A stretch of 64,000 bases of DNA, from assembly GCF_918797505.1 (NCBI RefSeq), contig NC_092794.1:558001-622000 (forward strand). The letters run 5' to 3'. This DNA comes from Bemisia tabaci. Its lineage: Eukaryota > Arthropoda > Insecta > Hemiptera > Aleyrodidae. Below, in pieces: positions 1 to 13,200 of the stretch. The notes under the pieces were generated by a model, which searched no databases, had not been told where the DNA came from, and was given only the letters and a program-made list of their open reading frames with translations. Made by a program: the position numbers and the translations under genes. How positions within the stretch are numbered: the first letter of the stretch is position 1; every line of letters starts with the position of its first letter.

Positions 1-1397
1 CCATTTATACTGACAAACAATGTGAGAAAGAAAAGAGTGATTCATAATTTTTGTTTTGTTTAAGAGATCTTTCTGATATGAAAAAATGGCAACAATTGTA
101 TAGGATGAATTCCGAATCAAGGTTTTGAAATTGGCTTAGAAAACCATCAGTTTAGTTACTCTAAAAAAAAAAACCCTTTCCTGAAAACCCAACAGAAAAA
201 GGTCACATTGAGTTCCTAAATACAATGGAATTGGAAACTGGGTTTTTGTACTTTTATGCTGTTCCGTTATACATTATTGATGCTCAATGAAAGAGGCCCT
301 ATTGAAACCTGTTATTTTTGTCCCACCAAGTGTGGAAAGGATTACACTAGACATCAAAGGTATAGAATAAACAAAGAATAAATTAATGAAAGAAAGAGAA
401 GGTAATAACAGAAACTAAATCGAATCAAGAAAGGTAAACAAATAAAATAAATAGGTTAGAGTTACTTAGGTTGAAATAGACCTTACAAATTGCTAGTACC
501 AAAGACAGGTATCAACTTTTTGTATTCAGCCCAAACTGGCTATTGAATGTTTGCAAAGGTATCTTGCCGGAACTGAATAATCCTTATCCCTGTGAGAAAA
601 ATGAATCACTTTAGCATATTTCACATGCTTTTCCTCCTCTTTAAACAATCTATTTACGTTTTGCCGGGTGCACCACATTATTAATGAACTTTAAGGACTT
701 AAGAGACCTACAACAAATATTGTTAACTCAAAAATTATTTTGCGTTCTGACTGCATTTGATACTTTTGAAAATTTGCCAAAGTATACAATATTTTATTCA
801 AACCCTTCAGTCATGTAAACTGTTTAGGGCCGTGGAACCTTTTGAGGACTTTGGAGTGGAAGGCCGGTTTGGGTTTGGTTGGATTTTAAAATTTCAGTTC
901 AGAAATTCTGAGCTTATTTGCACATTTTGTTTTAAGTTTAACAGGCACTTGCATGTACATCCGGTTTTTAGCTAGTGCAGAGGGTCGTAATTGTTCCGAA
1001 GAGTCTGTTTTTTTACGGGACTTTCTTGATTTTGGGAAGTTTGGCATAATTCGCCTGATTTTGCGAACTCTCACGAGTGATAGCGGCTCTACCAGTTTTG
1101 TATCGTACAGGAGTCACCAGAATATCACGCTGCAGTCGAAGTGTTGAAAGTGTCCAAGACTTGGCAGGATCTACAAGCTTTTGTTCAAGTCAAAAAGAGG
1201 GGAAAAAGGCAGGTAGTATATATAAGTACTTATTCAGTATACCAGAAAAAATTGTATTCAGTCAGAGTTGGGTATCCAGTATTCAACTCTACTCTATGGT
1301 AAATCAATTTTAAAAAAATTCCTCCAAAGAAAAGAAGAAGCAGCTGCTAGGTGCCCAAAATCATCAGTCTCATAGAATTTCTCTTGAAAAAGAGACA
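1..1397. other. AT-rich flank downstream of the gene, no gene seen
   Basis: AT-rich sequence with A and T runs. The open frames are short, lack recognisable motifs and have no adjacent splice signals that would build a protein. I see no repeat with clear ends here. Confidence 0.6.
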
Positions 1398-1403
1398 TTT
1401 ATT
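1398..1403 (-). promoter_or_regulatory. Candidate polyadenylation signal of the otopetrin transcript
   Basis: AATAAA on the minus strand about 295 nt downstream of the stop codon. It is the first perfect hexamer I found in that direction. In AT-rich DNA such hexamers occur by chance, so this is only a candidate. Confidence 0.3.
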
Positions 1404-1698
1404 TCAAATAGGGTATCACATATCTGATGTAGTTGCACTGATTTTGATATAGAAAGGTCATGACCTCCATATTGAAATAATGCCACCTTCAAACAGAAGT
1501 TAAGAAAAAAAAGGAAACCTAGTTATAAAAAAAATGACCAGCAAATAAGTTAAGATTTTGTTAGTTCGACTTGTGCCCTTATGATGCTTAAAATAAACCT
1601 ATAACAAATTAATAAATAAACCTTTGGATGATCTCACTAGAAATTTAGGTGGGGGGACCAACTGCAGTGATCCTCTTCTCACAGAGATTCATGTGCGC

Positions 1699-1833
1699 TT
1701 AGTCCAGACGTGGTTTGTAGCTTGTCTTCCAAACCTCAGCTAGTGTCACTGCTGCATGGAAACGGTAAAATATGCTAAGCGGTAATGTGATGCGTTGAAT
1801 CATAGACCAGGCTAGGAATCCATAAAAGTTCAA
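1699..1833 (-). CDS. Otopetrin coding exon 12 (segment 12, stop codon)
   Basis: Acceptor CTTTCAG|TTGAAC. Residues 836-879 are LNFYGFLAWSMIQRITLPLS then IFYRFHAAVTLAEVWKTSYK and PRLD, followed by TAA at 1701-1699. This is the family's last helix with the conserved Tyr-Arg-Phe-His and the short cytoplasmic tail. It is too short (44 codons) to stand out as an open frame and was found by searching for the expected C-terminus. Confidence 0.94.
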   Translation of the reverse strand: MNFYGFLAWSMIQRITLPLSIFYRFHAAVTLAEVWKTSYKPRLD

Positions 1834-4800
1834 CTGAAAGAAGATAAAGTATTTAGGGTAAAATGAAGTTTGAAAAACATTATTGAAGCAAAAACGACAA
1901 TAATTCCTCCACCTGGATTTTCTTCATTTTTTGTGCATGAATAGAGTTAAGAGAGGGCATCGATTCCTGAAATTTCAGCCCCCCGAAAAAATCTGATAAG
2001 GAGGGGCAGAGTTCAAAGTCGAAAAACCCGATACAAGACGTTGCCTCATAGCTTTTCAACAAATTTAGATATCAACAAGCAGTCCCAAATGGCAAATCTC
2101 TAGGGTCTAGGGGGCTAATCCCAAATTGAACACTCAAGATTTCGAACGAGTGTACAAGTTGCATACTTATCTTATCAAAAAGTCAGGAAAAATTGACTAA
2201 ATCGGATTTGAGATCACAATTTTTCTCACGTTCGTGTAAACACTGAAAAGCACCAAAAAAATAAACCATTAAATGTTCACCAAAAACGGATATGCTATAT
2301 ATTATACTATCATGAATTCTCTACCGCAACACAGGGGACTTATTTGTTCACATGTTATGACTGCAAAACCAATGAAAAACACGGCTTTCCGGGCTTTTAA
2401 GCCACGCGCCACGTGTCCCCACTTAGTCCGGAATTCGGCTATTGCCACGTCCTGCGCGCCTAGTCTGGCTATACCTACTGCGATTTCTCCTGGCGTCCAG
2501 TGGAGCCAGGCAAAATGTAGGTAACAACAGTCGAGTTCTACTCTTCACATCAGACACGTGGCACGCATATTAAAATAGCCCGGACAGAAGTGTTTTCCGT
2601 TCATTTCATGGTTAAGCGACTACGCGAGAAAAAATAATTTCGCAACATTGCGATAAAGAATTGATAATCAGCACAGTATACATAAAGAAAAACATATCCA
2701 ACTTTGGTAAACATTAAAAGTATGGTGTTTTTCAGGATTTCCACGAACGTGAGAAAAAATGTGGTCTCAAATCCGATCAGGTCAAATTTTCCTGACTTTG
2801 TGTTAAGATAAGTACCTATGCAACTTGTGTACATGCTCAAAACCTTAATCCATTCAGGAGTTGCACAGTGGGTAAACAGCCAATCTAGCGCCGAAAAAGT
2901 CTTGACGCTCGGAGTGTTCACTTTCCCATTGGTTTGTCACATTTAGTTGGTCTTATATATCTACCTGAGCACCATAGAAAGCATAATGCGCCGATTTTTC
3001 GTAAATTTCAGAGGTATTGATTAGCTCAATACCTCTTTATTCGGCAAAATAGCTGTAACTCACATTCCTTGAGACTTCGGTTTGTGGTTCCTGATCGGTC
3101 AGCGGAGTTCAAATAAAATATTCCTTGCTTTTTATTTTATTGTTGGTTAATTCCTTCACTATGAAGTGTACTAGTCTTACTTTCCTCTTTTTTTTTGGAA
3201 TGGTTTGTGTGCTCAATAATTTTCCATAACTTTCCAGCTCCCCAAAATCTTAAAACTATGAATTTTATTGTAAATGCGCATTCTGTTAATAAATATAGTC
3301 TGAGAGAAACAACTCAAAAGTATAAATTTGCACAGATATTATACAAAAATAAATAGCTTGGCGAGGATCGAACCCGGACAATGATGATAGATACGATGCA
3401 TGCTATCCACAAGCAACGGATGCTATCCACAAGCGAGGAATGCCTTCGGATACGACGAGACTCCAGTGAGAAATAGCCGTAATATAAAAGTGCGTTGGGG
3501 GAGTTGCGCGCACAGCGCTCTGCGCACGCACTCTCTCTACGCTACTCAGGTATTCAACGCTGAGCTGCTAGGTACAACGACAGTTACAATCAATCTGAGC
3601 ACATGTTTAAACTAAGTTTTGATCAAATATTTCTGAAAGGCTGGGAAAAGGCTGGTTTCAACCAAGGATTTTTGTGATCTTGATAGTATAACAAGTAACT
3701 GAATATACATCTATATACATATAACTGAATATCTCCTTGGATATTGTAAGATGCAGTCTTTAGAAGTTTGAATTTCTGACTATTTCAGGGGCTAACTTTC
3801 AGAAATTGCTGTAAGTCATAGAAGTATGAAAAAAGAAAAAATTGGTATCCTTACGTTTAGGTGAGCAAGCCATTGTTGAAAAAAAATCAAAAGTCACTAC
3901 ATGACACACTTAGACAAACACAGGAGGCTACTGAATGTAACCACTCTGAGGCGATCCTCAACCAGCACCGCGGTAACCGGTGCGTTTCTTATTATTTATA
4001 ATCTTATTCTATATTATCTTATGAAGTAGAACATGGCTGATTCTTGATCAGTAGATCCTAAGGAACACATACATACCAATTTTGGCCATTTTCATTGATG
4101 CTGATTTTCCGACTTTTTCGGCGCTAGATCGGCAGTTTTTCCCACTGTGAGTTGCCTGTGCAAATTGTATGGTGATATTTTTATTTGCAAAGTTCTAAGG
4201 CAAATGGTTTATTATCGGATTTTTCAACTTTAAACCCTATATTTCCTTGCCAGATTTCTTTTTTTTTTTGGGGGGGGGGGGGGCTGAAAGGGCCTTACTA
4301 CTTTTCGGCCGAATCGGTCTTAACATGGAATCCTACAAATTTCTTAAGGATGATAAAGGGCCTTCCCAGAGCCTCAAAATTGGGATATTTTTCGCCTGGC
4401 CCCTAGAAAAAAGGGAGAAGGGGCCATGCAAAGTAAAAATTTTTTAAAACAACATAAATTCTCAACGGCTTTCCGTGAACATATGATCTTTCTTCTATGG
4501 CTATAAATTGAATTTCACCAGCGAGAGCATCTGTTATCCAAACAATCTTAATTTTAATCCCAGTTATCAGATCATGGACTTATATAAGGATTGGGAGTCG
4601 AGTAAACGGACGAATTCGATGCAAGAGCGATCTCTCGTCAGCGAGATTGAATACGCACCCTCTAGTCTGAGTCCACCCTTCACGTGATACCCACATCGGT
4701 CGCTATCCATCGAGTTCACCCTGTAAGCGAGACCGTAAGCGAACTCGCTGCAGCTACAGACTCCCTGCTGGAGAAAGACCGGGTCCGATCTCAACGACAA

Positions 4801-7800
4801 CGCAGATTCGCTATAAGGCCTTGTCTCCACGGGACGTTTTCATGGGATTTGTCCCAAGTTCAAATCGCAGGAATGAAACTTCTGGGATTTTTCCCAGTTA
4901 CCGTCTCCACGTGACGGGGCTCATACAGTCCTGCGACTAGTTTGCGCGGGAAGATAAAGTAGTTAAAGTCGAGTATTTAACCGGGATTATAATAATAAAT
5001 GCACTCAATTGACAATTAGACACATTATTTTAACTGAACAAACATTAACAATGTAGTAATGAATAAAATATCGCACAATTCGTTTTCACTTCTTCTTCTT
5101 CTCTCAGTAGGTCCTAGGGGTACAAGTACCATACTTGGTACTGCGAAAAATATTGATTAACTCAATATTTTTCCCAACTTTGTAAGTGAGATTTTTCCCT
5201 GAGACAAATCTCGTGAAACGGCTCGTGGAGACAAGGTTAGGGACGGACCGGCTGGCCGGCGGATCAGCTAACGCGCTCACAGGAACTTCTCGGAAGTGGA
5301 CATCGGGAGTATTGCAGGGATTGAACAGGTCACAAGCAAGCCGTAAGACGATATACATTCATGTGATTTACGGTGAGGATGATTTCCAGAGAGACGGAGA
5401 CAGGGAATTCCCGGCCGCGGTGGAGGCGCACTGCGAGCGTATTTACCCCTATCTACGTACAGGTACCATTGAGTTTGAGTTTCTTCATCCGTTGACGAGG
5501 GATCTCGATCTCATGGTCTAATACCGGGCGTCGGCCGATGTCCGGTCTCCGGCTAGTGGTCCGAGACTGCCAAAAAGCATCGTGGTAGACCAGCACCTCG
5601 GGCTCGAGTCTGCCTACGGCCCAACTACTGATCTCGCTCTCCGAGACTGAGCTTGAGTCTGAGTCCCTAAGATTTAGTTCGCGAGACCGTTAAAATACCT
5701 GAAAAACATACCTAATCAGATTTTTATCTACATGAGCAAAAACACGAGAATGTTTTTCTAGGGCCTTTCATTCCAGAACCCATTTCATCAAAAGATCCAT
5801 CATCCATTTCCATTGTCATCTAAAGATTTATGCTATTCTTTAGTGCCCTGAGGGAGCCCATAAATTGTTTAGAATAGTGAGCCCATAAATTGTTTAGAAT
5901 AGTCTACTTACTTTACCAACTTCACACACGGGTGTTTGTTCAACGTACAATTCTTCAGATTGGCGTTCAAAAAAAGCAGCCACTACACCGAAATACTCCC
6001 TATCCTTTCCTAATGAGCTTGTACAGTAATTTTTAATTCTTCCATTTTAGAAAATTAGAGAAAGCGCTCAGTTGACACGAATTTACTCAAAGTCTCTTGA
6101 GAGATATTAAGGGACGAAAGACGAATTTAAATTACGTGATTGGGGCTTCCATTTAAACAAGCATCGCTAAGAAAGGCAAGATGGCGGCCGCACAGATCAG
6201 TCTAGAGTCCCTAGATCAGTCCGGTCACGGTTGTTGCAACAACCATGTTCCGTATAACTCTTATCAACGCCTGCCCGCACGGATTATGAATGGCGTAAGG
6301 GGTACCAGCAACATCATGCAGTAAATCAGCTGCCTCCTCTTTTTATTTCGAGGCGGGGGGGGGGGGGAGGGGGGGATTGAGCTCCTGAACAATGAAATGG
6401 GTGAGAGATTTGAGGATAAAAAATATTTAGTCATAGTACTTTCCGCGATAAAAACGCTGGCAACATTCCAAAAGTCAAAAATCAAGTCCTAAAGCCCGAA
6501 AAACCCCGTCGAAGTTCCATCAAATTCAAGTTGAAAATAAACGATTTTCATTAGCTGCAGTACAGTTGGTGAAACTACGCGTCACAACGCATGAAAGTCT
6601 CTCCTCGCCGCCATTACCCACATCTTGACCGCGTGTCTATCTAGTGGAGGTTAGGTTAGGTTAGGTTCAGTTCATATCGAGCTCCAATTGGCTACGATGA
6701 TGAGTGGACGCCGCCGGAAAAACCCGAGCGGGGCCGGCTGCTGCGCACCGCCCACCGCTCACCGCCGAACGGCTCCTTCGCTCCGTGAAAAAAACGGGAA
6801 AAAAGCGATTTGTAACTCATTTTCCGACCCAGAAATCGTCGAGAAGAGCCAAAAACCCAGTCTGTAACTGATTCATCTTATCTTCAGGTATTCATCAAGA
6901 TAAAAAAATGAGCTTAGTCGGGAAACTCGATTTTTCCTGATTTTTTAAAAAACTCGTATTAGCACGCAGTTTAGATAGCAAAAACCCGTGGCCGTGCGTT
7001 GTGACGTCAGAGTCACGGAATTTCGAAGCGCGGGAAGGAACCCCGTTTTAAATCGTTTCTGAACTTCCGACGCTTTTTCTCCATGTTCCAATCATTAGAC
7101 ATTTTTCAAAAAAATACCTTAACAATCAGCACACCACCAACTTGTAGAAACTGAATTTAAAAAAATGCATACAACAACCCCATTCGGATTCTTGAGGTCG
7201 ATTCTCTATTCGTTTTTGCAGTCCACAACCTTGTCCAATCTGAAAAAATAAATGATCTGAAAATATGCCTCACATGCATTGAGGCAACAGCCTTAAGACT
7301 AATCTTGTGTACATATCATTTTATTTTCAGATCATTTATTTCCTTCTACAAGGCTTCAGGCTACAGGCTTCTTCTATTTTCTGGTACAAGTTTCGCTTAT
7401 CAGGTCTGATTATTTCAAATTATCTTACTCTGTCGGAATTGAAATGCCTTTCTTCTGTGATGCAGTTAACAATGGGATGAATAATTTTGGGAAAATCACT
7501 CAGCTGTGTAGTTAAACTTAATCTCATGTAAATTCTGCGCTTTTGTCAACTATTAAAACTCCCATGGTATCAAATTTCATAACCACATAATTATGGGAAC
7601 TTTCAAATGTCTTTTACGTTTCCCAACAATCTAATAATATTAAACCAAACGCCAATGTGGATAATTTTCGGTCACCTTCGTTAATCAAATTGCACAAAGA
7701 GTAAGAGCAAATCCAGTGTCAATTAAATTTATGGCCAAGCAAACTGATAAATACTTAGATTTTTGAGCGTATCAACTTCGGTCGAGTTTCCAAAAAACGA

Positions 7801-10196
7801 TGCTATCGTTGAGTTTCTACAGATTGGAACATGAGAAGCACATAGAGGTCCCTACTTACTAATAAACAGTATACGCCACAAATTATATTATAAAAAAAAT
7901 GGACAAAAAGTATTTAGTATATTTTTTTGGTGCTTTCTTTCAAATGAACTTGGCAAGATGTTTCATTACCTTCTTCATTGTCAACCACTGTACAGAAAAC
8001 AACATTATCACAAAGAAATAAAGGAGGGTTAAGAATAAAGAGGAGCGTACTTGGACAGGATTAGCTGTAACTTTCTGAGCATCAAAAGTGTAGATAACCC
8101 ACATTGTAATGTTGCAAATTAACAAAAAAGTGACAATTTGGCGGCCTGGTTTATTCGCATCATGTTCTGGCAGGTGAACTCGGCGACGGGATACGTCGGA
8201 AATGAACACCACTTGACACAATACCTATTGAACAAAAAAAAAAATATGGGAAAGAAGGAAAGATATTCTCTTGAATGTCATGTGTTCCCTTCAAGCTTAT
8301 AATGTTCCAAAATTTTCAATTACTCAAATCTTATACGAAGCTCATTCAGAAATTTTTCAGAACTATCTATTCTGACTAGATGGGATTAAGCAATCGAAAA
8401 CTCAACCCTTAATTGAGTTCACATAAAAGTTCACTAATAGTAGATTTTCATGAAATGTCACATCTTTTGTCCTCTGTAAGAAAGGTCAATTATGTAGAAA
8501 GTACTTTAAAAGCTCTTAAACATTAATCTGAAAATTACTTTGATTGCCTCACACTCTCAATTGAGTCAACAAGGGGAGGCCACAATGGCTCCTCCACGGA
8601 TTTTAATGATTTCGGTCCTTTATGAAAGCTTATGTAAAATTAAAGTGGACGTGGTTCAGCGTTTTTGCCGATGGGCCTAGGGGAAGCTCCCACCAGCCTC
8701 CTAAAAGTCCTGTATTTCAGGCAAAAAACCACTATGTGACACTTCATGCGCTATCATGGAGAAAGAGGCATTGCTGTAATTGCCACGAGGGTGTTTCATA
8801 CTGCTAATAACGGTAATGGGATTTGCAATATGGGTGGTAAGAGAGCAAAACAAATTTTTGCGACAAAAGCAAGATTAATAAAATGCGATTTTCGAATTTT
8901 TTTATTATAATATTTGGTACCAGTGGGTATTTTAACTAAAAAAATTCGAATGAGACATTACTTTTCTGAATAACCGTATGGTTCAGGTACCAGGTACCAC
9001 GGGTCGGAATAGGGCCTGGCAAAGAAAAATTGTAAGATGGCCAATTTTGTTTTTTGGGGTTCAGTAAGGTCCCCGGATGTCTTTAACGAAAAATCCCGAG
9101 ATTTCGAGATGATCTCGCCGATTTAGGGGGAAGGGGGGGGGGGGGCAGAATGGCCGCGAAATGAATTTTAGCGAATTATCTCGAAAAATAAGCAGAGCAG
9201 AGAGCAACATCAAAACATTGATTTGTTCCCACAAAATTTCCTACAATCATCATTTTGGTTTTTTTTTCCAGTGAACCCCCCCCCCCTCCTAAACAATAGA
9301 TTTTCTCCTAAAATGACCTCCTAAGTTGCCCTCTTATGGTGGTTTTCGGCCTATAACTAGAGTTTAGCAAAAAAAAAAGGCCGTAGTGTAATGATGTTTT
9401 TCCTCCTTAAATTTTCAAGAGGAATGGTCCTTACCGTTTTTATCGTGGGACACAGAAGGCATTTTTCACGAGGCATGCAAATTTCATAAAAAATAAATTA
9501 AATTCCCTTCAGAACATGTCAAACTCTGAATGATGGTGGCTTTACACCTTAACGTGACATTTAAGATTTCTTACTTTCTTTTTTTTCTCTCTCGGTGGCA
9601 CCTTGAGAATTTGTTTAAATATATTTAAACATGTTGTAAAAATAAATACTGCAAAGGAGAAGGGAGGAGAGAAAGAGAGAGGAATAAAAGAAAGTGTAAA
9701 ACTGGTAATATATATGATGCAGTTAGAGGGAGGTTGAGGCAGGAATCAACCCCACGATCTCCAGAACCTAAGCTCAGCGAGCTGGTCACTGGACTTCCAA
9801 ACGTTCACACAAGGCCGGGCGAGCATACAGAGATAATAAGGGTACAACGACCACAACGTGTTACACATTGGTTTTCCGCCCAAAATACAGGACTTTTGTA
9901 AGGCTCGCAGGAGTTCCCAGTAGCCCATTGGCAAAGATGCTTCAACACATCAGCTTTAGTTTTACATTAGCCTTCAATGAAGACCAAAATCATCAAAATC
10001 TGAAGCAAAGCCATCGTGACCTCCCTTTCTATGCTGTGAAAAACTTATTTTAACAACATTTAATCATTTGAATAATATAGTAAGTGCTCCTATGTCACTG
10101 TTGGTTGAAAATAATTCATACTTCTTGTTTTAATTACCCCTTCCCCCAGGCACAATTCAGAAAAGGATACACCATGGGGAACAGAAATATTTACTC

Positions 10197-10242
<46 letters not shown>

Positions 10243-13200
10243 TGCAAGGAGATAAAATATTCAAAACATGCTAACCTGAAGAACTGTTATTGATCCAGTA
10301 ATCATAACAAGTAAATTTGGCTCACTTGACATAAAAGTCAAAGAACCAGCAATGACAGAGAACATTGCATAGATAAAAATACCAAAAGCTGACACGCGTT
10401 GTAACAGATCATTCAGGCTATTGCCTTCATCGTAGTAATACTTCAAGCGCCGAACTCTGGGGAAAAAAACCACGAGGAGAGTTAAAAATTTGCTAATACT
10501 TGAGAAATGTTTCTCTGCAGGGAGACTGCCTAAAGTCATGGACATGGGCTTGACAGACCTGCAGTCCCAAGTTACCTACCTTTAAACCCTTTTTGAAAGA
10601 GGAAGCCTTCATAACGGCCCAATCTAGATTGTTCATCCAAGCTAATTAGGTCTCTTGACACTCCAGCTTTTATTTTCACAATCTTTACTCTAAATGGTTA
10701 ACACTTCTTGATTTGAATCGGACAGCTATAGACCTTAAACATTTATAACTGGTAAAAAATGCTCAAACATCGTGAAAATGTGATTTTTGACAAAAACAGT
10801 CTCCTAGATTTTCGAATATTCTGTCTCAATTCAAGCTGCGGATTCGTGCAGCTTTGATAGTACTTGAATTTCAATTTGAATTCCGTCCAGTTCAGTCAAG
10901 CCGACTGGACTCTAAGGTAGGTCAAGACTTGACATGAGACGTAAAGGAGATAACATTGACTTGAGTGCAGATGATCCACTTCTTCAGTTAGTGGATCTTG
11001 CAACAACAGTAGCTGGGCCAGAAATGCTCAAATATAGTGGGAAACACAATATTTTATATTGTTGCTGTAGTTTTTTTTAAAAACATTCACTTAAATTTGT
11101 ATTTTTTGTTGTCATTCTAGCTCATGGTACACATGTTAAAATTTTTTAAAAAAATTATTATTTAAACGACCAAATTATGTGTTTTAAAGTAGTTTGAAGA
11201 AACCAACAATAATACAAACATGACAAAAAAGAGGACTTTCGTGTTAGGACGAGAATCACTAGAGAGCCACTCTGATTTCAGTTTTTTAAAGTTCACTGTA
11301 ACAGCAGCGGGGCTATGTAAATCATTTTCGTCCATGATATCAAAACCTGGTGGGATCGTCTGCACAGAATTTTTATAGTTTAACTCAGGGTGGCAAAATT
11401 TCATGAAAAATAAAATCTTGAAATTTAACTTGAAATATTTCATGGAATTTTAGTTTATGAAATATATTGAAAAATACCGGTTCTTTTTCATGTTTCATAA
11501 AATGTGAAAATTATGACTTTCTTTGATTTTTGTGTGTTTGAGTGTGGGTTGCATACTTTAGCCCCTGAAAAATATGAAATATTTCACAGCCTCATGAAAT
11601 TTCATGAAAAATTACACTGAAATTTCCCATCTTTCATCTTTTCCAAACGTTTCATGCCACCCTAGTTCAACTGCCCCCACCTGGTCGTATTTTCAACCTT
11701 AGCCAATCCAATGCCTAAGTTTTTTATGATTATATCTTGCTGATTAGAGGACAGTAAAATTTTGATATACAATACATAAACTATAAACATCAACCAAACT
11801 TCGGAGAGAAGGAGATCATGAATTAAAGTTACGTCAAGTGGCTGAATACATGTAATTTTAAGTAATCAATAAATCATGGTCGACTTTCAGCCATCCAAGT
11901 AGCCCATTTCTGAAACTTTTTATGAGTAACCATGGTATACAAAAATCACCTGATGTCAAAATTAAAGATGGTCTGAGAAGACAAGAAAAAATTAAAAAAA
12001 TAGGGCACACCTCCAGAAGCCGATGAATATCGCCAGTATGCTGAGGACCATGACAATGCAATGGGATACATCTGCCAAATACACAGCGAGTAAACCCAAC
12101 TGAGGATGGTGGATGAGCACAAAGAAGAGGATGAGACAAATGAGAGAGCCAACTAACAACAGAAGCCCGATGAATAGGCCCTTGCTGGCACCAACACAAT
12201 CCATTCGTCCAGTTGTTGCCTGGGCAATTGCAATTGCTCTCCTCGATAACATTGCTTCCAAGCGATGTTCCAGGTCTTCCTCAGAGTATCTGATTTTAGG
12301 AGTATGAATAAAATAAGTTCATGACATGAGAAGAACAACAATCAAATACAAAAAGGAAATTTTGAATTTTTCTGCAAAAAAAGCTTTACTTTTACTTATA
12401 CTAATTTCTTGTCACTCTAATAGTGAAGACGAGCCCTGAAAATGTCTAAATACAGATCTGTTTTATCGGTTATCCTTCCATACTGAATCATGGAACTTGC
12501 TATTTTACAAATTTTCGGACCTCCTTCGTCAATGCCAGGTGACAAAAAGTAAAAGTTATTTTTTACGTTAAGTTCGGGCATCTCCCGAAGAAGAACTAGG
12601 ACATAAGTTACCAGATCACCGCCGCCGCCTTCTTAAACTGTAGGCATGTTAATGAGTATTCCGCGGTCGAACCGTGGCAAAACTTTTGTACGTTATGTGT
12701 TATTCCGGACGTCGTAATGATGGCATTTTTGTAGGAAAAATCTGTTACGCAATTTGTTCCAAGGTAGCCTTCTTCCTTCTGTACACTACCTGAACTAAAG
12801 GAGAAGTTAAAAAAATAAAAGTTTTTCCAAGCTTCACACTAAAACGTTTGCACTGAGAGAAATAAGATACAAAAGATTTTATTGGGAAGTTAATTTCTGA
12901 CAACGGATGTCCTTTAAATTTTTATTGCATTTGTTACCGTTACCAAGTTATCATCGAAAAACCTAAATTTTCCGCAAATATTGACATCAACGTCAATCCA
13001 GGCAATCAAAACGCAAACGGAAAAATTCAGGAAAAATCATGCATTCTGCTTGAATGACTTTACAACTTTCGCACCAAGTCCATTGTTAAAAAAAAAAATC
13101 CCAAAAACGCATCGCTCTAGCAATCACTGATGTGTTATCCTTTACTTCTATAAGAAGTTTTACACTCTCCCTTCTAAACACCGGGTGATCCAGACCACCC

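Noticed and set aside
5186..5521. 111-codon plus-strand open frame
   Set aside because: Starts inside the 4817-5238 inverted-repeat element, has no recognisable domain and no splice sites that extend it.
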